From positions 37,127,712-37,191,711 of the forward strand of contig NC_030679.2 of assembly GCF_000004195.4 (NCBI RefSeq): a stretch of DNA of 64,000 nucleotides, given 5' to 3'. Within the stretch, counting starts at the first letter, position 1; every line of letters begins with the position of its first letter. The DNA is from Xenopus tropicalis (Eukaryota > Chordata > Amphibia > Anura > Pipidae). Under the pieces are notes generated by a model that was not told the DNA's origin, searched no databases, and was given only the letters and a program-made list of their open reading frames with translations. The position numbers and the translations under genes were made by a program. This document shows, piece after piece, positions 10,728 to 21,440 of this stretch.

Positions 10728-10840
10728 GTATTTCGTGGTCACAACCTCATTGCACCCCCGCCTAATGGTTTAAAATTTAGTGGTTGAGCACAACTTTCCC
10801 TTTTTTTGCTATAGCTTATATATATATATATATATATAAA
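10728..10840. repeat. repeat flank of the palindrome plus (TA)n
   Basis: It contains CGTGGTCACAACCTCATTG and CAACTTTCCCTTT, and then TA repeats at 10818-10838. Related sequence on the other strand (AAACTATAGCAAAAGGG) ends the window near 63965, suggesting it belongs to the same retroelement-like repeat. Confidence 0.5.
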
Positions 10841-10939
10841 TTATTAGGGCGTGTGTTTGTAGTGTATATTGTATTTCATCTATCTATCTATATATACATA
10901 CACACATTATGCTAGTTAACACCACCCCAATGTCCTATT

Positions 10940-11222
10940 CCAAGCAACTTTAAAACTGGTTTTCATTGTTTATTTTTTATAGTTTTTGAATGATATAAAA
11001 AAACATCTTCAAATCAGGGGTCACTGAAAACTGTTGTTCTGCAATTTTATTATTATTCATTTTTATTACTTTCTATTCAGACCCTCTCTTATTCATATTC
11101 CAGTCTCTCATTTATACCACTGCCTGATTGCTACAACCCTAGCAACCGTATAGCTGCTGAACTACCAAACTGGAGAGCTGCTGAATAAAAAGCTAAGCAA
11201 CTGAAAAACCACAAATGAAAAC
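10940..11222 (+). repeat. internal fragment of TTAA-type MITE related to 24020-24483
   Basis: Shared landmarks in the same order are GGGGTCACTGA, TATTCCAGTCTCT, CCACTGCCTG, CCCTAGCAACC and AACTGAAAAAC. The TTAA-flanked ends are missing. Confidence 0.6.
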
Positions 11223-13108
11223 ACATAAAGATTTTAGAGTACACATCCAGCAGTAAATACCGGTAACACATAACCCAGAAGGTCATTCACTTATATCTGG
11301 TGACTTTATCCCCAGTATATGCGATCCCACTGTGCTGTCTTGCTCCCTGGCACACTACCTGCCCCGGAAGCTCACCCAGTTGTGTCCCTAAACTAGCGGT
11401 TTAGTCAATGTGAGATTATAACCCTTCTATCCTCCTTGATGGAGTAAAGGAATGTTTATTAGCAGCTTTAAGGGCTTAAGGAATATTTTAGTAAATTACT
11501 GAAAAAACCCTTATCCAGTTAGAAATCCCCAGGTCCCAAGCTACAGGTCCTATACCTGTACAGAAATAAATAAATAAGGATAATAATAATAATAATAAGT
11601 AAAAAATAACATGGAGGAACGGTTGGAGGCTGCTGAACCTCTGGCCACATATTGTGCCAAACAGATTTTGGCTTAGAATAAGTGATAAGCTGGTGTCTCT
11701 TGTGCTTACCCCTAGTTCCGGCCCTAGTTATAGGATATAATACCCATGGTGCCCAGATATAAAATAATGTTTTCATCAGTAAATCCTATGAACAGTTGAA
11801 AATGACCATAGTTCCGCGCTTGAGACAAATGAGCCATACCATTTTATTTGCTGTTGTTCAACATTTTTTCCTTTAAAGTATGTATTTTGTTAAAAAAGAA
11901 AAAATGACCTTATGAGGACAGAAAAAGATTTCCAGTTATGAGTTGTTTCTTAATCAAGCCAGTGTTTTTACCCGATTAAGAAAAGGTCAATATGAATAGC
12001 ACTAACCTGCACCTAGCGCACCAGGCATCACCATATAAAGCAGACTTAGCTGCCTATGGGACATAGCCTTATGCAATATAGTTCTTTCTGCTGTATGACG
12101 CAGTTTGCTTGGGAAGTTACAAAACTTTTGAAAAACTTTTGTTATTTTCCATTGTAATTATAATTAGAAAAAGTCCTGAGAGAAAATGTGCGTAGAAAAG
12201 CAGCCAGCCCATAGTGTTGTACAATAGCAGCTCGTACTCAGCACAATCAGGAAAAACCCTGTCAGCAACATGTTCCAACACTACAGGCCTTGCCAGCTCT
12301 TCAAAAGCAGCCCTGCGTCCGGAGCGTACGTGTTAAATAAACTGTGCCTTTTGCTGATGTGAACTACATGGCAATTTTGTTTTACTCATAGTTTCTCAGA
12401 GCATGTCACCATCCAAACTGTACTACTGCACAACAGGAAATGACGTGCATACAAATATTCAGCTTTACAAAAGATAAATTACAGGAACTTATTCATATCA
12501 TACATTATTAATAAACACTTACAGGGTCACATTTAGAGTTCTTTATATTCATTTCTTGATTGTATAACTGAAACAGAACAGGGTGTTCTGGTCCTGCTGT
12601 CTGCCACAAACACCCCCCCCCCCCATGTGTGTTTCTCTTTGCTTGGACCAAAGCAGGAGGCAAGGTTCCTAGTGCAGAGAGCGCAGTTCCACTTCCTACA
12701 CTGTAAGAGATGCACAAGAGATAACATTTATTCTTTATCAGCTCCTTTAAGAGATATAAATCAATTAACTGCACACAAAAACAGCAAATAAAACTATTTA
12801 TTCCACTTACCAAATTCAGCCTGTGCTAGAGTCCTGCATTGAGCCCTTTTCTGAAACTCGCATACATCCCATACCCACAACCCACAAGCCACAACCCGGT
12901 CCCACAACCCGCAATTTGACCCACATTGATCCGCTACCCATATGCAACCTGCTTACTTGCATCCTGGACCTGGTTGATAGACTGACCCACTGCCCTGATA
13001 TCCTCAGTGCCCTCCTGTCAGCTGCTAAGGACAAGGCAGGTGGGCAAGCAATCACAAGCAAGGCCATGGTGGGCGGGACAGTGCCCGTGCCTGATAATGG
13101 CTAACTAA
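11223..13108. other. non-coding upstream sequence with minor simple repeats
   Basis: Contains an ATA-rich run (11580-11600), a 12-base C run (12613-12624), a MITE-end scrap CCTAGTTCCGGCCCTAG (about 11711), and a CCCACAACCC-rich stretch (12870-12930) that may be a decayed DNA transposon. No genes recognised. Confidence 0.5.
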
Positions 13109-13434
13109 AGGTGGCCATACACGTAGCAATTATGATCTTTCCTGTGACCATTGGTCATTCGTTTCCCCCACTGATGTTCAGGGTTTAATCGTCAGATATG
13201 GAGGTAGAAACAATAGGAATTCTACCTCCACCTGCCGTTTCAGCCCTAAATGTAGATTTTGCTCGGAAACCTTCAACAGCGCCCGATAAAAATATTTTAA
13301 CCTGGCCAATCAACAAGACGACTGATATCCGCAGCCTTTGTGATATCAGTTGTCTCATCAATCCACCATACATGCACCAAATATCATACGAAACAAGGTT
13401 TTGTACACTAATATCAGTGTTTGTATAGCCAGCT
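13109..13434. repeat. Harbinger-type MITE with TAA target duplication
   Basis: The element starts AGGTGGCCATACACG and ends TATAGCCAGCT, with TAA on each side (13106-13108, 13435-13437). Three-base TWA duplications are typical of PIF/Harbinger elements. The related copy at 18428-18796 has the same structure. Confidence 0.75.
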
Positions 13435-14335
13435 TAACCCTGACCACTTACCCGGACTGGCCCCAATCTAGGAGGCAGGGACAGTGAGAATAGAGTGAGG
13501 CACTCCACTTGAAAATCATTCTCTATAAGGTGATACCTGCCACTTTCCAGTTGCAACCGGAAAGCATGTTGGTTATTGCACAGGTACCCAACCAGATGCC
13601 GAACTCTAGACTGTTCAAATGTGGATTAAATGGGGTATAAGTACCGCACTTCGGTCAAAATGCATGGCAACATTGAGGCCCCTCCTTATGCATGACACTT
13701 GCCTTAGCCTGGTGATTGGTTGTGATAAATTTATCAGGAATGTACATATAAGTGTAAGGTAATTTAATGCAGATATTGTGCAGCATGTAGACATTTATAG
13801 TGACTCTCTTATACATTTATTTGCTGTTGGTTTTACTTCTAATGTAGTTCTAAGTAGTCATTATAGACTTTATTTTCTTCGGCTCTCCAGTGCAGGATTT
13901 ACACTTGCTATATGATTTCAGGCATACTGCCCTTTGTAAATAGGCTGATATATGTACAGTGTGATAAAGACCTACAAAGCATGGGCCCACTGTATTGGTG
14001 ACCCATAGAGAGAACATTAAGGATAGAACCTATTCTGTTAACGTTCAAAGCCTTTTATGACAAGAAACACTAAACTATGACAGTCTGACTATTATGGGTT
14101 TTTAGAATAGTTAGGCTATAGCCAACTTCTAAAGCCAACTACATATCACAGCATTCTCTACTTTTACTCATTTACTGAGTTAACATGGATGCAAATTTAG
14201 CATTTTGTCTAAACAACATGCAAAGAATGGCAAGCACACATGTCTCTGGCAGATGCCAGACATTACTAGCAGAGTACTGGTTCAATAAAATGTTGCTTTT
14301 ATTTCTTGTTTAGGGAATGTCTTTGTATCTTGCAG
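13435..14335. other. sequence immediately upstream of first coding exon of fgf1
   Basis: Probably the end of a 5'-UTR intron. There is no recognised repeat and no identifiable promoter element beyond random TATA-like words. Confidence 0.5.
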
Positions 14336-14371
14336 GACTAAAAGCCCACCACAGCTGGGGAAGTTTTAACA
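14336..14371 (+). other. fgf1: fgf1 5' UTR part of first coding exon, with upstream 3' splice site
   Basis: A pyrimidine-leaning stretch ending TCTTGCAG (to 14335) sits 36 bp before the ATG. In mammals the first coding FGF1 exon likewise starts with a short untranslated stretch spliced from alternative upstream exons, so at least one untranslated exon and its promoter should lie further upstream, possibly outside the window. A second AG (TTGTTTAG, to 14313) is a weaker alternative acceptor. The exact UTR start is inferred, not proven. Confidence 0.7.
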
Positions 14372-14540
14372 ATGGCAGAGGGAGACATCACAACATTCAA
14401 CCCCATTGCAGAGTCCTTCAGTCTTCCAATTGGCAACTACAAGAAACCAAAACTTCTGTACTGTAATAATGGAGGGTATTTTTTGCGCATCCTCCCAGAT
14501 GGGGTTGTGGATGGAACAAGAGACAGAGATGACCTTTACA
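14372..14540 (+). CDS. fgf1: fgf1 coding exon 1 (residues 1-56 and first base of codon 57)
   Basis: It opens [16 protein letters not shown] and ends in DRDDLY plus one base of the Ile codon. It is followed by the consensus donor GTAAGA at 14541, giving a phase 1 intron as in other FGF genes. The reading frame stays open past the donor for another 20 or so codons, but that extension has no FGF similarity and is intronic. Confidence 0.97.
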
Positions 14541-17500
14541 GTAAGAACTGCATACGTCATACTTATTATGGGGTGGATTTGCATATGTATGTATATCTTT
14601 ATTTATAAAGCGATACTTATGTACGCATCGCTGCACAGTAGAATAGTTTAATACAACAGGGGGTTATTAAAATAATAAAAAATACAAAGTATAACAATAA
14701 ATACAAATAAATACAAGTTACAGTTGCAATAAGTTAATAATCAAAGAGACAAGAGGATAGAGGTCCCTACCCCAAAGAGCTTACAATCCAAAAGGGAGGG
14801 TAACTAACAGACACAAATAGGCAAATATAAGTACTGTAGGTTACAGTGGGTGACACTGCAATATAAGTGCTAGTACCCAGATCAGGTGCTGTGCGAGTGC
14901 CCCAAGAGGTAGTCTTTGAGTTTAGTTCTGAAAAGACTGAGGGAGGATTCTCTCTGGAGGGACTCAGGGAGGGCATTCCAAATGTAAGGGGCAGTAAGGC
15001 AGAAAGGTTTAAGGCGGGAAATGGCAGTAGTAGTGGGGGGGCAAGCAAGCTGTTGCTCTGTGAGGAGCGGAAGAGTCGGCCAGAAACGTATGGAAATATA
15101 TGTTCCTGGCTGATATAATTTAACTATTTGCGACATTGTAGGGCATCAAAGAGCTCATATAATAATTATTGACAACGTTTGCAGTCTGTAACGTGGTAAC
15201 AAAGATTTATCGCAGGCGACTAATCTCCCCGTGTACCACTGCCCTAAAAAGTGAAAGGCAGGGGTTTATTTTCTACCCTGTTAGACCTGAAAGAAGAATT
15301 CCTTTCAGGGGGCTGATGAACATCAACTTAATGCTGAAAGTGACTGCTTTATACACTGCTTTGCCTTGGGCAAGGAAGTCGCTTTTAAACAATACTGTTA
15401 GAGTGCCCTGGGCATCTACTTACTATAGAAAACCAAGAAACTGCTGTTTAGAAAAAAACTGGATATTACTTTCACTGGGGGGTGGGCTAATAGTCCTAAT
15501 GAGACATATTTATCTTGAGCTAGACTATTCATCACTGACCTTTGCCTCCATGCTGCCACAAAAGCCCCTTCCTATTTCTGACAATCTGCCTTGGATAAAA
15601 TAGAAGCTGAAATTGATACCATAAGCCTAGGGCTTTCCCCTGCTTTGCCATCTCAACAGATTATGCACTCTCTTTCACTTATGAATACATAAAGGGGCTC
15701 AGTCTCTAAAAAGAAGATTTGAAACACGTATTAATAGCACCTAATTGAAACTATAGATACATATATATTTTTAAATATAGATTTTGTATAATTATTCCCA
15801 GTAAAAAGGAAATTCTCCAACCACTTCAGAAAGCAGGGTTGAAGCTGTAAACATGACTTCAGAAAGGTAATCCCTATTAGTGCGTGTTTTTCTCTTGACA
15901 CAGCATTCATTGTATGTTTTTTTCCAGGCACTTCAGCACTACATTATTCTGAATTAAATAAGTTAACCTCAAATGCTTACATTTGGCTATTTCTTAATAG
16001 TTGCAAACATTATGCGAGAGGGAAAAACCGCAGAAAATGTATACATTGTTTTAGAAGGACAGCCAATGTCGTTTATATTTCCTCTGGTGCCACATTAATT
16101 CATTTAAGATGTGTTGATTTTGTTAATTAACTCTGAGGAAACACGGTCAGACACAGGAAGCATATTCTCCAAACTGACCTCTGTACCGTACAACTTACCA
16201 AGCCTTTTACATGCTCGCTGGCAAGGACATAGCAAGCTGAAATCTTATAATCGGACTTGAAAAATGAGGACGTCAGGAATGTGCACTGAAGACTTGGATC
16301 CCTTCTGAAGCGCGCATTTAGAACTTCATAATGGTCATGTTGTCTACGTCTTTAAAAAGTACCTTGTAAAAATCTAGACTTTCGAGATGATTTGACGCCT
16401 ATAAATGTGATCTTTTTTAGAATGCACCTAAAAAGAAGTTTAGGGCATTTCTGAAATTCATTTCCAGTTTACTCTGAGATTAAAGGCCAACATTTTTAGA
16501 GTCTGATAACTAACAGAAGGGCAATAAGCATTTCTAACACTGAAACGTTTGTTTTTGCCATTGGCAATTAAATGAAAAAGAATACCGCCTAACAATGTCG
16601 GTTTTACAATATATATTGTATAATATTATATTGCATAAAACAGCTCATATGAAAAACCCTGCTTCATTTAAATAAACCATTTTGGTAAAAATATACTATT
16701 TTAGTAGTATGTGCCAATGGGTATTCCTAAATAGAAAATTGCCATTTAAGTATGTAAGAACAAAGGGCTGCCCCCTGGGATCACATGATTGATAGTGTAC
16801 ACAAGCCAAGGGCACACATACAGTGGCTTGCAAAAGTATTCGGCCCCCTTGAACTTTTCCACATTTTGTCACATTACAGCCACAAACATGAATCAATTTT
16901 ATTGGAATTCCACGTGAAAGACCAATACAAAGTGGTGTACACGTGAGAAGTGGAAGGAAAATCATACATGATTCCAAACATTTTTTTACAAATAAATAAC
17001 TGCAAAGTGGGGTGTGCGTAATTATTCAGCCCCATGAGTCAATACTTTGTAGAACCACCTTTTGCTGCAATTCCAGCTGCCAGGCTTTTAGGGTATGTCT
17101 CTACCAGCTTTGCACATCTAGAGACTGAAATCCTTGCCCATTCTTCTTTGCAAAACAGCTCCAGCTCAGTCAGATTAGATGGACAGCGTTTGTGAACGCA
17201 GTTTTCAGATCTTGCCACAGATTCTCCTTTGGATTTAGATCTGGACTTTGACTGGGCCATTCTAACACATGGATATGTTTTGTTTTAAACCATTCCATTG
17301 TTGCCCTGGCTTTATGTTTAGGGTCGTTGTCCTGCTGGGAGGTGAACCTCCGGCCCAGTCTCCAAGAGGTTTTCTTCCAAGATTGCCCTGTATTTGGCTC
17401 CATCCATCTTCCCATCAACTCTGACCAGCTTCCCTGTCCCTGCTGAAGAGAAGCAGAAGTGGGGATGTGTGTGTTCAGAGTGATGTGCAGTGTTAGTTTT

Positions 17501-20500
17501 CCGCCACACATAGCGTTTTGCATTTTGGCCAAAAAGTTCCATTTTGGTCTCATCTGACCAGAGCACCTTCTTCCACATGTTTGCTGTGTCCCCCACATGG
17601 CTTGTGGCAACCTGCAAACGGGACTTCTTATGGTTTTCTGTTAACAATGGCTTTCTTCTTGCCACTCTTCCATAAAGGCCAACTTTGTGCAGTGCACAAC
17701 TAATAGTTGTCCTATGGACAGATTCCCCCACCTGAGCTGTAGATCTCTGCAGCTCGTCCAGAGTCACCATGGGCCTCTTGGCTGCATTTCTGATCAGCGC
17801 TCTCCTTGTTCGACCTGTGAGTTTAGGTGGACGGCCTTGTCTTGGTAGGTTTACAGTTGTGCCATACTCCTTCCATTTCTGAATGATCGCTTGAACAGTG
17901 CTCCATGGGATGTTCAAGGCTTTGGAAATCTTTTTGTAGCCTAAGCCTGCTTTAAATTTCTCTATAACTTTATCCCTGACCTGTCTGGTGTGTTCTTTGG
18001 ACTTCATGGTGTTGTTGCTCCCAATATTCTCTTAGACAACCTCTGAGGCTGTCACAGAGCAGCTGTATTTGTACTGACATTAGATTACACACAGGTGCAC
18101 TCTATTTAGTCATTAGCACTCATCAGGCAATGTCTATGGGCAACTGACTGCACTCAGACCAAAGGGGGCTGAATAATTACGCACACCCCACTTTGCAGTT
18201 ATTTATTTGTAAAAAAATGTTTGGAATCATGTATGATTTTCGTTCCACTTCTCACGTGTACACCACTTTGTATTGGTCTTTCACGTGGAATTCCAATAAA
18301 ATTGATTCATGTTTGTGGCTGTAATGTGACAAAATGTGGAAAAGTTCAAGGGGACCGAATACTTTTGCAAGCCACTGTACATGTTAGGTCACATCAGCCA
18401 ATGAATAGGCAAAGTTCTGTCTTTTAAGAAGGCCATACATGTTCAGATTTTAGTCTTCTTCCGAAAAATATTTTATATATAGATTGTAGGTTTAAATGCA
18501 ATGATCTAAAACTAACAGTCAGACTGAAATAGAAAATAAGAGGATGTTCTGAGCATAAACTAATTGGCAGACACCAATCGTATGAAAGTAATGTCCCAGA
18601 AATGCACTGTAGGTCCCACAATGATATTGTCAGATACACAATACATGCACAGATTTGATCAAAATTTTCTAACCTGGTCGATCGACTAATCAAGTGATCA
18701 CCATGATACAAAAATTATCGAGGCGATAATTCGGAGTTACTGATAATTCCAAAAACTATGTTTCGTATGATTAGATTGGTGCGTATATGGCCAGCTTAAT
18801 GCCCACACTTCCTCCTGTTGCAGTTAGAACCTCATTATTTCCTGTCAGGCAGGGCTGCCATCAGGGGGGCACAGGGGGGACAGTTGTCCCGGGCCCGGGC
18901 GATTTTACCATTAAAGGGGGCCTGGCCGTGCTATCCAGAAAATTTTGTTGTAAGGGGCCCCTTGATTTCTGATGGCGTCCCTGCTGTCAGGTGATCTCTG
19001 GGGGAGCACACAGACCATCATATTCTTGTCCAACGAGCCTCAGTAGGTACCAGCGCCGGAACTAGGGGTAGGCAGACGAGGGAGCTGCCTAGGGCGCAAA
19101 GATTGGGGGGCGCCAGACAGGAGCCTCTCCTGCCTACCCCTAGTCCTGCTACTTGTCATTGCCCCGCCGCTTGTAATTAGCGGTCGAGGCAATGAACGAT
19201 TGGATCGCACCCCCCCTTGCGTTTGCTTTGGCGCGCATGCGCCGTTCGGGGAGAAGGGGAGTGGCTGAATGTTTAAGCACACACCAGGGGGTGGGGGTGC
19301 AGGTGGGGTGGCCGATCGGGTTGCCTAGGGTGCCCAGTCGGCTTGGCCCGCCCCTGGTAGGTACCAGTGTGTGATCAGCCCAATTTGGCCCAGCGGGTGG
19401 GTGGAAATTGGAACCCAGATCCACAACTGTAGCAGTTGATTATAAGTACTTTTTCTCAAATAGGTATTTACTTGTTATAAGCTTTGTTATATAATTGACA
19501 AAGAATTATACTCCTACTGCGAGCAACTCATGAATAATGCTTTTCAGGTCAATTTTGTCAGCAACTCGCAGCATCGGGTTGTATTTTGCAGCTGGAAAAA
19601 AAATGTTACAATTAGGAAGTCACAGATTGCTAAATATATAGATAAACAATAAGGCACCCGTATAACTTTATTGAGTTTAAGTATGGTTCCCATGTAAAAT
19701 GTTATTGTTTGTAAAGTAATCATCTTTATTGTTTTATTTTCAGTTACACTGAAGTTAAGCGCACAAAGCCAAGGGGAGGTGCATATCAAAAGCACAGAGA
19801 CAGGGAGTTACTTAGCCATGGACTCCAGCGGACAGTTGTATGGAACTGTAAGTGGGAAAATTTGAATTCATGTTTTCATTAGTGATCTAGAGTCATTACA
19901 CTTATATAGTACTATAAGCTAAAACTAGGATAATGCCTGCTTCCTTCATATGGGTATTTGTTGTAACATGTCGCTGAAGACTGAACAGACATCTGGGATT
20001 CCTGAACATCAGATATCTAACTGACTGGACCATTGCATAACTGAGTTTTTCATTGAGGATTAAGGTGGTCAAACCATGTACAGTATCCATCTGTTCTGCC
20101 CACAGGCCAATCAAATATGGCTGCTTTTACATTGCTCTGGGTTAGATTTCTGCCCCACACCTTATACTTCTGTCTCACTGCCCAGAGCAGACCTGGAGAT
20201 AACAGGATTTATAGAAGCTGAGTGTGTTAGTTAAATTATTTGAAAACAAATCCCTTTATCTTGACTGGACTATATTGCTTGTACGCAAGTAAAGTTTCTC
20301 TCAAATTTTAAAATATTTAGAGAAATGTAAAGCAATGAAAACAACAGAAATCTACAAATTAAACCTCTTAAGGAAAACCCCAAGTTTCTGAAAATAGCCC
20401 ATATCATTTGATTATTTCAATATATGTAAATCTTTTGGGATACGTTCTATGTTACATGGTGTAATTAAACCCCACTAAAGAATCAAGGTGTTTGCTCTGT

Positions 20501-21440
20501 TAAGTAAACAATAGTAAAATATTAGTATTGGTCCCATTTACTAAAGAGGTGCAAAAGGCTATGCTCCAAAAGCATATTTACTAAATGGATAGTAGGATGC
20601 AAAGTGTAAAAAGTAGGAGCAATTTATTATAATTAATAATTGGGCAGCGCTGTATTCAAAGCGGCACATAGACATCCCCCTCCACCTCCAACCACACCTC
20701 AGTGATCTTGCACTTCTGCCCAGGTTCATTGTAAATGACCAAATGATAAGCCCATATTTGTGAAGCACATATATTAATCATCTATAGTTAATGTATAAAG
20801 TACCCTTTGAAAGCATCATTCCCTATATCATTTAGCAATATCTATATCACAATTCCTTCCTTATAATGAAGAAACAAGCTATATAGCCATGACTAGACAG
20901 AAAATCTACATCTGTACACTTCTGTGACCTTCAGGATTTATCAGCTTTGTGTTAGAGAACAGGTATGTCAGATGCAGAAGAAAAAGGACAGAATATTGCA
21001 AGAATAGCCTACTCTGAGGCAAAGAACCAAGAAAGGAAATTCAAAAAAAGCACATTTTCAATAAATACCAGACAGAACCACAGCAGGATGCTAAGAGTAT
21101 GGCTGGGTATACAGGCTGACCGACAGCAAGCATTTTCAAAGCCAGGTCTATTTCAGTGTTCTGAACTGACAGTGCTAAATATAAAACCAATGGTTTATTT
21201 TCCAACAAGTAATAAAGTTTCTCTTCCCACTCTTTTTCTCCCAAGCTCACACCAAATGAAGAAAGCCTGTTTCTGGAGACATTAGAAGAGAATCACTATA
21301 ACACATACAAGTCAAAGAAGTATGCAGAAAATAACTGGTTTGTGGGGATAAAGAAGAACGGGGCAAGCAAAAAGGGATCAAGGACTCACTATGGACAAAA
21401 AGCCATCCTTTTTCTGCCGCTGCCAGCATCACCTGACTAG
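14372..21440 (+). CDS. fgf1: fgf1, acidic fibroblast growth factor, three coding exons (join 14372-14540, 19744-19847, 21246-21440)
   Basis: FGF1 is a heparin/heparan-sulfate-dependent ligand for all FGF receptors. It leaves cells by a non-classical route, and no signal peptide is seen here, as expected. The exons join to 169+104+195 bp, giving 155 residues plus TAG, the usual FGF1 length. Visible landmarks are NYKKPK (residues 22-27, the family's nuclear-localisation segment), the beta-trefoil core with FLRILPDG and [21 protein letters not shown] (104-112), and the basic heparin-binding loop 127-144 ([18 protein letters not shown]), ending LPLPASPD. Receptor-contact positions known from human FGF1 (Y30, R50, E102, N107, Y109, L148, L150) are all kept. 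Intron phases 1 and 0 and the 104-bp middle exon match the FGF family. The start has a strong context (A at -3, G at +4). Oddity: residues 98 and 132 are Ser where human FGF1 has Cys. From vertebrate synteny I expect ARHGAP26 upstream and SPRY4 downstream; neither is in the window. Confidence 0.97.
14583..15120 (-). mobile_element. L2-like LINE fragment in fgf1 intron
   Basis: The minus strand reads, in part, [18 protein letters not shown] and [10 protein letters not shown], the C-terminal signature of L2/CR1-group LINE ORF2. It then continues through a 3' UTR containing ATTGTAAGCTCTTTGGGG and the ending CTTTATTTATAAAG. The 3' end lies only about 42 bp from the exon 1 splice donor. Confidence 0.75.
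15208..15243. repeat. end fragment of Harbinger-like MITE (GCGACTAATCTCCCC family)
   Basis: GGCGACTAATCTCCCC followed by a CTGCCCTAA end is shared with the copies at 41832-42088 and 49971-50236. Confidence 0.6.
15247..16624. other. intronic sequence, nothing recognised
   Basis: The 144-codon open frame at 15169-15603 begins inside a MITE scrap and has no recognisable domain. Confidence 0.5.
16821..18377 (-). mobile_element. Tc1-like transposon, full-length but defective, TA target site
   Basis: Both ends are CAGTGGCTTGCAAAAG in inverted orientation, flanked by TA (16819-16820, 18378-18379). The terminal repeats are over 200 bp long, of the IR/DR type, with an inner copy of the CAGCCCC motif. 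The transposase lies on the minus strand. The target (CACACATACATG) is preserved empty in the MITE at 28388-28885. Confidence 0.95.
17039..18007 (-). pseudogene. Tc1-like transposase, frameshifted
   Basis: It begins [14 protein letters not shown] with the paired-like helix-turn-helix region and keeps the first catalytic block [10 protein letters not shown]. Relative to the intact copy at 30177-31196 it has a deletion of about 34 bp that removes the YGGGSIMLWGG block, a 17-bp deletion between GAG repeats that shifts the frame before QQDNDPKH, and a one-base loss after LKTA. The second Asp block and NPKENLW block are still present, but in other frames (17170-17610 and 17039-17260). No functional enzyme can be made. 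Confidence 0.93.
18428..18796. repeat. Harbinger-type MITE with TAA duplication
   Basis: It starts GAAGGCCATACATG and ends TATATGGCCAGCT, with TAA at 18425-18427 and 18797-18799. The host MITE sequence resumes on either side. Related to 13109-13434. Confidence 0.8.
18850..18983. repeat. hAT-type MITE with perfect 8-bp duplication CTGTCAGG
   Basis: Terminal inverted repeats CAGGGCTGCCATCAG and CTGATGGCGTCCCTG, with CTGTCAGG at 18842-18849 and 18984-18991. A 134-bp G/C-rich non-coding element. CAG...CTG ends plus an 8-bp duplication are the hAT hallmark. Confidence 0.9.
19051..19356. repeat. hAT-type MITE with perfect 8-bp duplication GTAGGTAC
   Basis: It starts CAGCGCCGGAACTAGGGG and ends GGCCCGCCCCTG, with GTAGGTAC at 19043-19050 and 19357-19364. 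G/C-rich, with a mirrored middle. Relatives at 3366-3462 and, inverted, 27897-28134. Confidence 0.88.
19365..19743. other. intronic sequence before fgf1 coding exon 2
   Basis: No element recognised; ends in the exon 2 acceptor. Confidence 0.5.
19744..19847 (+). CDS. fgf1: fgf1 coding exon 2 (residues 57-91)
   Basis: The acceptor TTTTATTTTCAG ends at 19743 and the donor GTAAGT starts at 19848. The exon is exactly 104 bp, the standard size of the middle FGF coding exon. It encodes the strand containing [16 protein letters not shown] and [14 protein letters not shown]. It is too short to stand out as an open frame and was found by extending the FGF1 similarity from exon 1. Confidence 0.96.
19848..21245 (+). 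other. fgf1: fgf1 intron between coding exons 2 and 3
   Basis: A 1398-bp GT-AG phase 0 intron. I see no complete mobile element, only a short stretch near 20535-20600 reminiscent of MITE ends (CCCATTTACTAAA). The open frame at 20965-21285 merely runs into exon 3 out of frame and is not a gene. Confidence 0.85.
21246..21440 (+). CDS. fgf1: fgf1 coding exon 3 (residues 92-155 and stop)
   Basis: The acceptor TTTTTCTCCCAAG ends at 21245. The frame reads [16 protein letters not shown], then the heparin-binding loop, and ends SPD followed by TAG at 21438-21440. It carries the receptor- and heparin-contact residues of the C-terminal half of the trefoil. The last exon continues into a 3' UTR of unknown length. 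Confidence 0.97.
   Translation, partial: LTPNEESLFLETLEENHYNTYKSKKYAENNWFVGIKKNGASKKGSRTHYGQKAILFLPLPASPD

Larger units (their letters stand above)
16625..19020 (+). repeat. TTAA-type MITE fragment carrying three nested insertions
   Basis: The host pieces 16625-16820, 18378-18427, 18797-18849 and 18984-19010 follow, in order, the interior of the complete MITE at 28388-28885 (landmarks AAACCCTGCTTCAT, AGAAAATTGCCATTT, GCCCCCTGGGATCA, TTACAGTTAGAGC/TTGCAGTTAGAACC, GTGATCTCTG). The pieces are separated by a Tc1 element, a Harbinger-type MITE and a hAT-type MITE. Both TTAA ends of this host copy are missing. Confidence 0.8.
14541..19743 (+). other. fgf1: fgf1 intron between coding exons 1 and 2
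   Basis: A 5203-bp GT-AG intron. More than half of it is transposon-derived: an L2-like LINE fragment (14583-15120), a Harbinger-type fragment (15208-15243), and the nested composite at 16625-19364. The part at 15247-16624 shows no recognised element. Confidence 0.9.

Noticed and set aside
12816..13104. Overlapping frames on both strands near 12.8-13.1 kb
   Set aside because: They come from a CCCACAACCC-type repetitive stretch; open in both directions without protein similarity.
14366..14636. Minus-strand frames across fgf1 coding exon 1
   Set aside because: Shadow frames; the + strand frame has the FGF1 sequence, splice donor and start context.
15169..15603. 144-codon + strand frame in fgf1 intron
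   Set aside because: Starts within a MITE scrap and shows no similarity to any family I know; no splice context.
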